A model generated the notes under the pieces. The model worked only from the letters and a program-made list of their open reading frames with translations, was not told the origin of the DNA and did not search any database. This document shows, piece after piece, positions 17,101-24,160 of a stretch of DNA of 64,000 bases. Position 1 is the stretch's first letter, and the number at the start of each line of letters is the position of its first letter. Made by a program: the position numbers and the translations under genes. Origin of the DNA: Myroides sp. N17-2 (GTDB lineage Bacteria; Bacteroidota; Bacteroidia; Flavobacteriales; Flavobacteriaceae); NCBI RefSeq assembly GCF_002286775.1, contig NZ_NSGJ01000004.1:62001-126000 (forward strand), read 5' to 3'.

Positions 17101-17917
17101 CAAGTACCTCTATAAACCCTTCATTATGTACATTCTGTATACGTACCTTGATTCTGAACTTCTTCTTTAAAACATAAGTACCATCAGAATTTTTCTTTGT
17201 TCTATCCTCTTCAAGAATAGGTTTCATCTCTATCTGAACTCTTCTATAATAGTTATAGGAATCAGGGCGTGTAGAAGTTTTACTGCTGTAATCAACATCT
17301 TTTCCACCAGGCCTTAAAACGTGCTTTAAGTATCTAGCTGTTGTATGACTGTTATCTGTTATCTTACCTCGTAGTGAGACGTTCTGTTGAAACTTCCCTT
17401 CTTTATTAGGCGTTCCGTTAGACATATTGACAAAGTTTCCAAATTCATCAAGTCCTACACCAATATACCCTCCGGTAACTCCAAGTAAATTACCACCTGG
17501 CCCGTAACCTAAAGCACCTCCATAACTACCTAATTTAAATCGCTCTTTAGTAATTCTTCCATCATACAAGAACACAGAGATACCATCACCCCCTTTTCCT
17601 TTAATATCACCATCCTTGGTTCTCCATGATTTATATTCAAAGTCTATTAACACTCCTCTCGTTGAAGGAAAGCTTTCATCTATAATAGCATATCCCTGAC
17701 GTTTCATTGCATCAGATGTTAGCCTAAGCCAACCATAACCATACTTATCTATCTTATCATTTCCAGTAAGTATTGCATTATCTCCAATAATAACCTTGTT
17801 ATTAACCGTCCTATGACTAAAACTCTCTTGTATATTAAACTGAGCATAGACAGGTGAAAATGCACCAAGTACAACACTAATAACAACTAATAAAATATGT
17901 AATCTTCTTTCACTCAT
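14168..17917 (-). CDS. Giant exported protein with L-type-lectin-like domain
   Basis: The 1249-residue protein starts with a signal peptide (about 1-25, ending SPVYAQ). Residues ~27-310 fit the bacterial L-type lectin fold: GGDGISVFLYDG, GGALGYGPGGNLLGVTGGYI, then IGVGLDEFGNF and late FGASTG. About 310-450 resembles a DUF11-type beta domain (KTVDLLEAKKGDKLTYTIEM). Ig/PKD-like domains follow to ~650. Then two related modules carry NAIDGRPDTYSTI (~675) and NAVDDDPDSYAVI (~850), reminiscent of discoidin-like carbohydrate-binding motifs. The end (about 970-1249) is again Ig-like. There is no type IX sorting domain. It is first in the operon. A role in glycan binding at the surface is inferred. 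Confidence 0.8.
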   Translation of the reverse strand: MSERRLHILLVVISVVLGAFSPVYAQFNIQESFSHRTVNNKVIIGDNAILTGNDKIDKYGYGWLRLTSDAMKRQGYAIIDESFPSTRGVLIDFEYKSWRTKDGDIKGKGGDGISVFLYDGRITKERFKLGSYGGALGYGPGGNLLGVTGGYIGVGLDEFGNFVNMSNGTPNKEGKFQQNVSLRGKITDNSHTTARYLKHVLRPGGKDVDYSSKTSTRPDSYNYYRRVQIEMKPILEEDRTKKNSDGTYVLKKKFRIKVRIQNVHNEGFIEVLDYIYDEIPYDTLKIGFGASTGDAVNMHEIRNLNVTTPDGLLINKTVDLLEAKKGDKLTYTIEMSNHSSDLYKDFLLSDYLESIKDFFRVEEVSFDNRGNTKNTLTPPKEVTSMFMAKNIVNWKVSLDAHSSSRVIIKGTVIGYPGKGVLSNEASLNVTNLRLPYVDPTKLSAIAQTKITGKPHEATTIRVDNAVICEGDEAILTAKEPVLGGLLKVDSYRWFRDGNLFKITEPNKILEGGKVIEELLPTNQIAVTEPGVYTVVYVFNGVSSEESNKVKVTTLPTPKLVLKNPTDSFTYNLNVGDAMVLPLVVIANSTDKVQWYDHKGKEISDRTQPIIFNTPGVYNYTVVGENKNGCADVKTVQINVFDDSLCPPTYQREWATDYTAWYSAITGAVSNKANAIDGRPDTYSTITVAVGLLGLGTTWQNIYFAEEQEPGTPVTIKLGKEYSGLVALGGLTVAGLDARGKVIGSLQGVDGGLVDLLSGDNVVEYTFVPSNKKGPQKYLGVQVVLGSTLGVAQNAKVYGAYVNKLVDNPSCAPVLPNINPNVLDVLHGVEDVGLGLVSATASVSHPWNAVDDDPDSYAVISRGVAVANMASLTVVFKQTAMPGDELHITAENKNPGILSLELVKGFKIQRYLGDKKVGEPLTESNGALRLRLLGIGGRDRYRIIVAPSKEPFDRVKISYGSVVGILGDFTHIYNVDLVPTVDLGMQIEVDEYGYELEQVLQLCVGEPLRIKPQNSHCTTYEVYTSEKGGSRLPSLGDMFTIDLSKRYKVGEEFTVYVQANRNGCSIGTRTPIKIKINEMPAIVKVTAIDAKAKESIIDKEIKIKGGQQIQWVPTVTGEIQLYEWEYLFDSESEWKSLPFVTVNNPVVEVRKTIVERDAKGKVVFDKQGNLVIKQRGGVFITKAGTGIATVNFPKNAIVNGENWNQRKGKIRLTITNLTGCSSSQIYDLSLLKGYRDGIFSNPMLPSKKSE

Positions 17918-17975
17918 TTCTTAATCCTTATTTACCTTTAACACACACATTAACAAACGAATACTCCTTTAAATA

Positions 17976-18005
17976 CAAACTATCCGCTATTTAGAATAAA
18001 GACAA
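17976..18005 (-). promoter_or_regulatory. Possible promoter of the lectin-protein operon
   Basis: The minus strand reads TTG, 20 bases, then TAGTTTG, close to the Bacteroidota consensus but with a one-base-shorter -7 box. The start of transcription would lie about 50 bases before the ATG at 17917. A second -7-like box, TACTTTTG, occurs at 18378-18385 (minus). Confidence 0.35.
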
Positions 18006-18663
18006 GTATTCCCTACTCGATAAATATTGTTATTTATCAAGTCTGCCCTATTGACATAACTTTACTCATCTATATGCTAGATGTACTAAGTCCGTTAAAC
18101 TTATATGTAGTTTGCAACCAAAGAAAGTGTTGCTATTTTGTTCTTTTCTCTCTCTCTCTTTTTAGATAGTGTGAGCTGATCGACTCAAAGTAGTTACCCC
18201 TATTATAACTACAACTATACTATTAAACTTACTCTATCTGTTAATTAACAAATACCACGCCATAGTGACTTATTAATTAAAAAAAATCACCTACCGTGAT
18301 GTGCACAAAAACATAAACAACTGTATTAAAAATAGTTAACAACCAATTATTTGTTACAAATTATTTTAATTTCAGTGCAAAAGTAATACAAACAATTCGT
18401 AATAATAACACACTTTACAACAAGACAGACAACAACAATACTTAATATCAAGTGAAAAAATATTATTTTATCATAAAATAGAACGTTAATGCATAAATAA
18501 ACGTATCAAACAATAACATCTACAATACAAAGCCGATTTTACTACTAAAAAAATACAGCTAATATTCATATTATGTGACTGTTAAAGTTTACACAATGAA
18601 AGGATTTGCTAAAAAACAAGTAGCTTAATACTATATTTATTACATTTAAGAAAAATACACAAT
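18006..18663. other. Intergenic region of 746 bases (17918-18663) between divergent genes
   Basis: No credible gene is present. Visible items: a (CT)6 run at 18149-18160; a weak 5-bp hairpin with eight T on the minus strand at 18279-18300 (ATCAC, loop, GTGAT); and a TACTTTTG box (minus) at 18378-18385 that would give a leader of about 450 bases for the lectin-protein operon. The rest is AT-rich with nothing recognisable. Confidence 0.5.
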
Positions 18664-19434
18664 ATGAGCCAAGACCTAAACACACCTTTTATAACAGAAG
18701 TAATTATTGATAAAGTAGCTACATTATCATTTTATAGTCCCGCAAGTAATTCTTTTCCAAGCACTCAACTAGCGCGATTAACAGAAATGATTGATACCTT
18801 AAGTAAAAACACCACAATCACAACTATCATTCTAAAAAGTGAAGGGGTTGGTGCTTACTGCGCTGGTGCTTCTTTTGATGAGTTACTTTCTATAAAAGAC
18901 ACTACTACAGGACAAGCTTTCTTTTCGGGATTTGCTAATGTTATTAATGCCATACGCAAAAGCCCTAAGCTATTTATAGGTCGTATACATGGTAAGGCTG
19001 TAGGAGGAGGAGTTGGATTAGCTGCTGCTTGTGATTACTGTTTCGCTACATCTAATGCTGCTGTAAAATTATCTGAGCTAGCTATAGGTATTGGTCCTTT
19101 TGTAATAGAACCTGCTGTATCACGCAAAATAGGTAAAACTGCCTTTACCAACATGTCCTTAAATGCTCATGAATGGAAAACTGCAAACTGGGCACAGATA
19201 CATGGGCTTTATGATGAAGTATACGATACTGTAGAACGCATGGATCTAGAGATAGATACCTTTGCAACTAGAATCAGCGCTTATAATCCAGAAGCATTAT
19301 ATGAAATGAAAAAGGTATTCTGGGAAGGTACAGAACATTGGACAGAACTTTTAAGCAAAAGAGCTGAGATATCAGGAAGACTTGTACTTTCAGAGTTCAC
19401 AGTGAATGCTTTACAACAGTTTAAAACAAAATAA
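18664..19434 (+). CDS. Enoyl-CoA hydratase/isomerase family protein
   Basis: The 256-residue crotonase-fold protein carries the oxyanion-hole segments GAYCAGASFDEL (about 60-71) and GKAVGGGVGLAAACDY (about 101-116). It also has KLSELAIGIGPFVIEP, where crotonases place their second catalytic acid; here the pattern is not the standard one of enoyl-CoA hydratase. It may act in branched-chain amino acid or fatty acid breakdown (methylglutaconyl-CoA hydratase is a common Bacteroidota assignment), but the substrate is uncertain. It is a single gene with its own terminator 45 bases downstream. Confidence 0.85.
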   Translation: MSQDLNTPFITEVIIDKVATLSFYSPASNSFPSTQLARLTEMIDTLSKNTTITTIILKSEGVGAYCAGASFDELLSIKDTTTGQAFFSGFANVINAIRKSPKLFIGRIHGKAVGGGVGLAAACDYCFATSNAAVKLSELAIGIGPFVIEPAVSRKIGKTAFTNMSLNAHEWKTANWAQIHGLYDEVYDTVERMDLEIDTFATRISAYNPEALYEMKKVFWEGTEHWTELLSKRAEISGRLVLSEFTVNALQQFKTK

Positions 19435-19478
19435 AGGATACTTAGCTATTAAGTATATTTTAGATCATTTAATATTTG

Positions 19479-19516
19479 AATCCCTCTAAGAAGCATTACT
19501 TCTAGAGGGATTTTTT
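19479..19516 (+). terminator. Terminator after the enoyl-CoA hydratase-like gene
   Basis: A 9-bp stem AATCCCTCT (19479-19487) with 19504-19512 has an inner GAAG/CTTC pairing and is followed by a T-run. Confidence 0.85.
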
Positions 19517-19645
19517 ACTTCCTTTATACCCAAAATACAAATACATGCCTATCTATTTAAGATACTTTACTAACAAAACACATAAGTTCACTATTCTTTT
19601 TAACTAATTTTAACCCTAAATGTTATCTTTACAAAAAAATGACTA

Positions 19646-20455
19646 ATGAAAAAACTAAACTGCTTAACAGTAGTACTATTACTAAGTAGTGCTGTTTTTG
19701 CTTCTAACACGGCTAATTTAGAAGACGATCAGGACAAAGGAAGATACAGCACTTCACACTATGATGGTGGTTTTCTAAGCCACTTAAATGTTTCTGCTGG
19801 ATTATCAACTCTTGGATTCACTGCAGAAGTATCAACTCCTATCTCTGAAAGTTTAAAACTTAGAGCGGGTTTTGATATCTTCAACTTTAATACGAAACAA
19901 TATGATTTTGATATTGATGATGAACAAGGCACATTAAACGAAGCTTTCGGATTCACTCCAACTTATGAAACAAAAGGTTCTTTAAATACTTTTCATGGTC
20001 ATGCTTTAGTGGATTACTATCCTTTTAGAAAAGGTATTCTTCATTTAACTGCTGGTTTCTATTTAGGGAATACAAAGATCAAAGCAAAAGGACTTCTAAC
20101 TGATGGCGATGGTACTCCTGTACAACTTAGACCAGGGTATGACTGGCCGACTATAGACTTTGACGGCAAAGAACTTGATATAACTGATGGTAGATTAGAT
20201 GCGGATTTGACTTTAGGACAAACTATTAAGCCTTACTTCGGTATCGGATTAGGTAGAGCAGTCTCTAAACGCAGAGTAGGAGTCAAATTTGAACTAGGTG
20301 TTCTATATCAAGGAGATTATACTCTTAAACAAAATGGTAAAACAGTAGCGACTACTTCTGACGTAAATGCATCAATAGAAGATGCTGATAAAGTAACTAA
20401 ATGGCTTAAATGGTGGCCTATGGTTAATCTACAAATCAATTACCGTATATTTTAA
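19646..20455 (+). CDS. Probable outer-membrane beta-barrel protein, first of a tandem pair
   Basis: The 269-residue protein has a signal peptide (1-19, ending AVFAS). Alternating hydrophobic strands rich in Gly and aromatics follow, such as LNVSAGLSTLGFTAEVST, LKLRAGFDIFNF and LVDYYPF. It ends in NYRIF, where the final Phe is typical of an outer-membrane insertion signal. It aligns along its whole length with the next gene, 11 bases away. A TATCTTTA box (19624-19631), one base off the -7 consensus, precedes it. I cannot assign it to a named family; membership of the opacity/OmpA-like small barrels is a guess. Confidence 0.75.
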   Translation: MKKLNCLTVVLLLSSAVFASNTANLEDDQDKGRYSTSHYDGGFLSHLNVSAGLSTLGFTAEVSTPISESLKLRAGFDIFNFNTKQYDFDIDDEQGTLNEAFGFTPTYETKGSLNTFHGHALVDYYPFRKGILHLTAGFYLGNTKIKAKGLLTDGDGTPVQLRPGYDWPTIDFDGKELDITDGRLDADLTLGQTIKPYFGIGLGRAVSKRRVGVKFELGVLYQGDYTLKQNGKTVATTSDVNASIEDADKVTKWLKWWPMVNLQINYRIF

Positions 20456-20466
20456 AACTTAGCAAA

Positions 20467-21450
20467 TTGAAACATCTAATACTACTTATTATAGGAGGTT
20501 TATTTATCAGTACTAATAGTATTTATGCTCAGGAAGAAACCAAATCTTCTAACATACAGCTAGAAGAGAATACTAAAACAACCTCTGATCAATCAGAAAC
20601 AGCGAATAGTACAACAGAAGAACAAGATACTAAAAAATCTAAAGACAAAAAAAAGAAGAAGTCCGACCCTACGTTACCACCGAATAACTCCACTGCCTTT
20701 CTTCAACATTTAGGAGGTGAAGAGTTCACACGTGATAATATAGCGAAGCACTACTCTGATGAGTTCTTTTATGACTGGACGATAAGCGCAGGACTTTCCA
20801 CTATGGGTTTAACGATAGAAGCCTTAACTCCTATTAATAAATCACTAAAACTTAGAGCAGGTATAGATCTATTCTACTATAACTCTAAGCACTATGATGT
20901 TGGATTAGATGATCCTAATGGAGATCTAAGCAGAGTTTTTGGGTATAAACCAAACCTATCTATGAAAGGAAAGCTTCATATAATACATCTACACGCCTTA
21001 GTCGATTATTATCCCGTCCCTGATGGATTATTCTTTTTCTCAGGTGGTTTTTATATAGGAGAGAATAAAACGAACTTAGATGGCTATCTTATCGATCACC
21101 AAGGAGAAAGAGCAAAACTTAAAGAGGGGGAGGATTGGCCTGAAATAGACTTTCAAGGTAATAAAATCAATGTAGATAATGGTAATGTAAAGGCAAATGT
21201 AACTTTAGGTGGTATTATCAAACCTTATCTAGGAATAGGTATGGGAAGAGTAGTAACTAATAAGAAGTGGGGTATCTCTGTCGAATTGGGGATGATGTAT
21301 CAAGGGGATTATAAAATCAAACAAGATGGTGGTGTAATTGATTATAAACTAGATGAAACCTTTGAATATAATGAAGACGCAGAGAAATGGTTAAATCGCA
21401 TCAAATGGTGGCCTAAACTATCCGTTCAAGTTAGGTATAGACTATTCTAA
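20467..21450 (+). CDS. Probable outer-membrane beta-barrel protein, second of a tandem pair
   Basis: This 327-residue paralogue of the previous gene shares landmarks such as SAGLSTMGLTIEALTP, LKLRAGIDLFYYNSKHYD, LVDYYPV, KPYLGIGMGR and the end VRYRLF. It differs by an extra ~50-residue polar segment after the signal peptide (about 22-72), rich in Glu, Thr and Lys with a KKKKK run. The start codon must be TTG at 20467, because the next in-frame ATG lies near residue 117 and would remove the signal peptide (LLIIGGLFISTNSIYAQ). It arose from tandem duplication and is cotranscribed. Function unknown. Confidence 0.75.
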   Translation: MKHLILLIIGGLFISTNSIYAQEETKSSNIQLEENTKTTSDQSETANSTTEEQDTKKSKDKKKKKSDPTLPPNNSTAFLQHLGGEEFTRDNIAKHYSDEFFYDWTISAGLSTMGLTIEALTPINKSLKLRAGIDLFYYNSKHYDVGLDDPNGDLSRVFGYKPNLSMKGKLHIIHLHALVDYYPVPDGLFFFSGGFYIGENKTNLDGYLIDHQGERAKLKEGEDWPEIDFQGNKINVDNGNVKANVTLGGIIKPYLGIGMGRVVTNKKWGISVELGMMYQGDYKIKQDGGVIDYKLDETFEYNEDAEKWLNRIKWWPKLSVQVRYRLF

Positions 21451-21520
21451 TCATATACCTTATATGATAGACAGGTGTTAAACCAAACCCTTATTTTATG
21501 AGGGCATACATATTTTTATG

Positions 21521-21528
21521 TACCTTTG
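21521..21528 (+). promoter_or_regulatory. -7 promoter element for the queD-like/lpxH-like pair
   Basis: TACCTTTG fits TAnnTTTG and ends 15 bases before the ATG at 21544. Its last three bases are an in-frame TTG that could be mistaken for the start codon. Confidence 0.6.
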
Positions 21529-21543
21529 TCAAAATTTTTAGTT

Positions 21544-21996
21544 ATGCCTAAGATTAGAATTACAAAACAATTCACATTTGAGACTGGACATGCACTATAT
21601 GGTTATGATGGTAAATGTCGTAACGTACATGGCCACAGTTATAAACTAGCAGTTACTGTTATTGGTACTCCTATTGAGGACACGGCTAATGTGAAGTATG
21701 GTATGGTTATAGATTTTGGAGACTTAAAAAAAATAGTGAAAGGAGACATCGTTGATGTATTCGATCACGCTACTGTTTTCAATAGAAATACCCCACATAT
21801 AGAATTAGCAAAAGAACTAGAAGAACGTGGACACCACGTAATTCTTGTAGATTACCAACCTACTAGTGAGAATATGGTAATCGACTTTGCACACAAGATA
21901 AAAAGTAAGTTACCACAAGGTATTGAACTTTATTCATTGAGATTACAAGAGACAGAATCATCTTATGCTGAATGGCATCAATCAGATAATTTATAA
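21544..21996 (+). CDS. 6-pyruvoyl-tetrahydropterin synthase/QueD family protein
   Basis: From the ATG at 21544 the protein has 150 residues. It has the PTPS/QueD zinc and catalytic pattern: FETGHALYGYDGKCRNVHGH gives the zinc histidines and the catalytic Cys, and FDHATVFN adds a further family site. An ending with LRLQETESSYAEW supplies the substrate-binding Glu. QueD makes 6-carboxytetrahydropterin for queuosine; pterin-pathway PTPS looks alike, so substrate choice is not certain. No other queuosine genes are near. The upstream in-frame TTG at 21526 belongs to the promoter and is rejected. It is followed after 3 bases by the LpxH-like gene. Confidence 0.85.
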   Translation: MPKIRITKQFTFETGHALYGYDGKCRNVHGHSYKLAVTVIGTPIEDTANVKYGMVIDFGDLKKIVKGDIVDVFDHATVFNRNTPHIELAKELEERGHHVILVDYQPTSENMVIDFAHKIKSKLPQGIELYSLRLQETESSYAEWHQSDNL

Positions 21997-21999
21997 GCC

Positions 22000-22782
22000 T
22001 TGAGTTTTACGATTAACACACCTAAGAGCATTTACTTTGCTTCTGATCAACACTTCGGTGCGCCTACTCGTGAGAAAAGCCTTCCTCGTGAAGAGATATT
22101 CTTACAGTGGTTACGCGAGAAAGAAGATGACATGGGAGCCTTATTCATATTAGGAGATCTTTTTGACTTCTGGTTTGAGTATAAAACAGTAGTACCTAAA
22201 GGTTTTGTCAGAATATTAGGTAAACTAGCTGAGATTAAAGACAAAGGAATACCTGTATTCTTCTTCGTTGGTAATCACGATCTATGGATGGGAGACTACT
22301 TCGAGACGGAGCTAGGCATACCAGTATATCACGAGCCTAAGGTATTCGACATTAATGGTAAGAAGTTCTTTATAGGACACGGAGATGGACTAGGACCTGG
22401 TGATATGGGATATAAGAGAATGAAGAAAGTATTCACTAACCCCTTCTCTAAATGGTTATTTAGATGGCTACACCCAGACATCGGAGTTAAACTAGGTTCA
22501 TACCTATCTGTAAAGAATAAACTAATCTCTGGTGATGAGGATATCAGATTCTTAGGTGAAGATAACGAGTGGTTAATCTTATATGCAAAGCGCAAACTAG
22601 AGACTACTCATTATGATTACTTTGTTTTCGGACACCGTCATCTACCAATGATTATTGACTTAAACAAACAATCTAAATATATCAATCTAGGAGATTGGAT
22701 CAATTACTTTACGTATGGAAAGTATGATACTAAACTTCATCTGATAGCATATAAAGAAGAATTAGCAGAAGCTAACAAATAA
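22000..22782 (+). CDS. UDP-2,3-diacylglucosamine diphosphatase-like metallophosphoesterase
   Basis: The 260-residue calcineurin-fold enzyme probably acts in lipid A synthesis, cleaving UDP-2,3-diacylglucosamine to lipid X (LpxH type). Metal motifs appear in order: SDQHFG (D-x-H), GDLFDFWFEY (GDxxD), VGNHDLW (GNHD), GHGDGLG and FGHRHLP (GHxH). It must start at the TTG at 22000, three bases after the previous stop, because the next in-frame ATG would delete the first metal motif. It ends just before an 18-bp hairpin shared with the convergent gene. Assignment to LpxH rather than another metallophosphoesterase rests on the WxxxFEY-type context and length. Confidence 0.85.
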   Translation: MSFTINTPKSIYFASDQHFGAPTREKSLPREEIFLQWLREKEDDMGALFILGDLFDFWFEYKTVVPKGFVRILGKLAEIKDKGIPVFFFVGNHDLWMGDYFETELGIPVYHEPKVFDINGKKFFIGHGDGLGPGDMGYKRMKKVFTNPFSKWLFRWLHPDIGVKLGSYLSVKNKLISGDEDIRFLGEDNEWLILYAKRKLETTHYDYFVFGHRHLPMIIDLNKQSKYINLGDWINYFTYGKYDTKLHLIAYKEELAEANK

Positions 22783-22819
22783 CAAAGAACGCATACTTAT
22801 CAAGTATGCGTTCTTTGTT
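22781..22819. terminator. Bidirectional terminator
   Basis: An 18-bp perfect stem (22781-22798 with 22802-22819) has a 3-base loop between two convergent genes. A-rich and T-rich flanks suit termination from both sides. Confidence 0.85.
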
Positions 22820-22837
22820 TATATCTTTTTATGTCAA

Positions 22838-24160
22838 CTAAAATGGTTTCTCTAATATCCATTCACAATGTCCAAAGTAATCCCAACTCACTGCTCCCAA
22901 ATCCACTGTTGAATCAACAAATTTGCTTAACTCCCTATTATTGATAGATACATAGCTCTCAGCATATACAGCTACATCTTCACCTTTAGCCTTGTACTCA
23001 TTCTTTATACGCTGAGCCATTTGCCATATCATATCTGGAGAAGACAAACGTGCTAATTGCTTACTTGACAGCACATCTTCTATATCGTAATATTTGCGTT
23101 CTCCTGTCTTTTTATTCTCTGTAATATAGTTAGTATATCCTGCCCTAGAACGTAACATCATACGCCAACTTAGGCGATGACCTTCATCTGTCCACAATAC
23201 ATCCCCTTTGATAAAATAATGCCTCAGAGGTAATACAAGTTGTATAAACATAAAACTCACTAAGAAATACTTCACACTAGATTTTAATGAGAATGCACTA
23301 GGCTGTACAGTCAATAACGCCGACTCATTTAACACAGGTTTCTTCTTAAAGAACCAACTGCGTACTTGCTCTGGTTCATAAAAGAACACAGCAAAACTAA
23401 GAGCAAAATAAGGAAATATACCAATATGTAAAGTAATCGAATTAAATAAGTGGAATACTAATGATGCTATAACTGCTAATGTACGCGTACGTTTATTCAA
23501 CAACAAGAACACAACTAATCCATCAAATATAATTCCCAAATAAGCTATCGTGATTGCAAACCAATCTTGTATAAATATTTCTTTAAAAACATCTGGAATA
23601 TTCGCGCCTTGATACATTATTTTAGTAAATGTACCATCTAACCAATCAGGGTAGAACTTAGCGACAGTACCATAGATATACAGCATCCCTACCTGAAAGA
23701 TAAATATCCACGATATATAAGTTGGCATTGATAATTCTTGTTCTACTCTATTGTGTTTAACATCTAGCGAAGCATATCTATTAGCAGGTAAGAAACACAT
23801 ATAAACACAAATCACTAATAACATATAATAGTGATTATTATAAGACGTCTTTTGAAGAAAATAGGCGCCTGCCCATAGCACTGTTAATAGGGGCATTGTC
23901 CATTTATAGCGATAACCCAGCATTACTGCTATAGAAACACATCCCATCAAAAAGAAATACACATACATCTGAGGCCCCACTAGTACCTGCAGAAAGTCCA
24001 TATATATATGGGAGAATGTAAACTTAACATCTACGAAATTGTCTCTTACCCATCCTGTAGCAATCGCACCAAACGACTCACAAGCGAATAACAAACCAAA
24101 TAAAATACGGAAGATAATTAACGGTGAATTATCTATCTGTTGGAACAGCTTTTCTTTCAT
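22838..24160 (-). CDS. Vitamin K-dependent gamma-carboxylase-like (HTTM) membrane protein
   Basis: The 440-residue protein has several membrane segments in the first ~300 residues and a soluble C-terminal part. It resembles the HTTM/gamma-glutamyl carboxylase family: KTSYNNHYYMLLVI (104-117) matches the conserved NNHxY segment, and VAKFYPDWLDG (166-176) matches the segment with the catalytic lysine of the human enzyme, here K168 (alignment from memory). Animal enzymes convert Glu to Gla using reduced vitamin K; bacterial homologues have no established substrate. It ends in FGHCEWILEKPF. Its start overlaps the end of ribF by 32 bases, which implies translational coupling. Confidence 0.8.
   Translation of the reverse strand: MKEKLFQQIDNSPLIIFRILFGLLFACESFGAIATGWVRDNFVDVKFTFSHIYMDFLQVLVGPQMYVYFFLMGCVSIAVMLGYRYKWTMPLLTVLWAGAYFLQKTSYNNHYYMLLVICVYMCFLPANRYASLDVKHNRVEQELSMPTYISWIFIFQVGMLYIYGTVAKFYPDWLDGTFTKIMYQGANIPDVFKEIFIQDWFAITIAYLGIIFDGLVVFLLLNKRTRTLAVIASLVFHLFNSITLHIGIFPYFALSFAVFFYEPEQVRSWFFKKKPVLNESALLTVQPSAFSLKSSVKYFLVSFMFIQLVLPLRHYFIKGDVLWTDEGHRLSWRMMLRSRAGYTNYITENKKTGERKYYDIEDVLSSKQLARLSSPDMIWQMAQRIKNEYKAKGEDVAVYAESYVSINNRELSKFVDSTVDLGAVSWDYFGHCEWILEKPF

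Noticed and set aside
21451-21480. Hairpin ATCATATA/TATATGAT after the second outer-membrane gene as a terminator
   Set aside because: The stem is pure AT except its end and there is no T-run after it.
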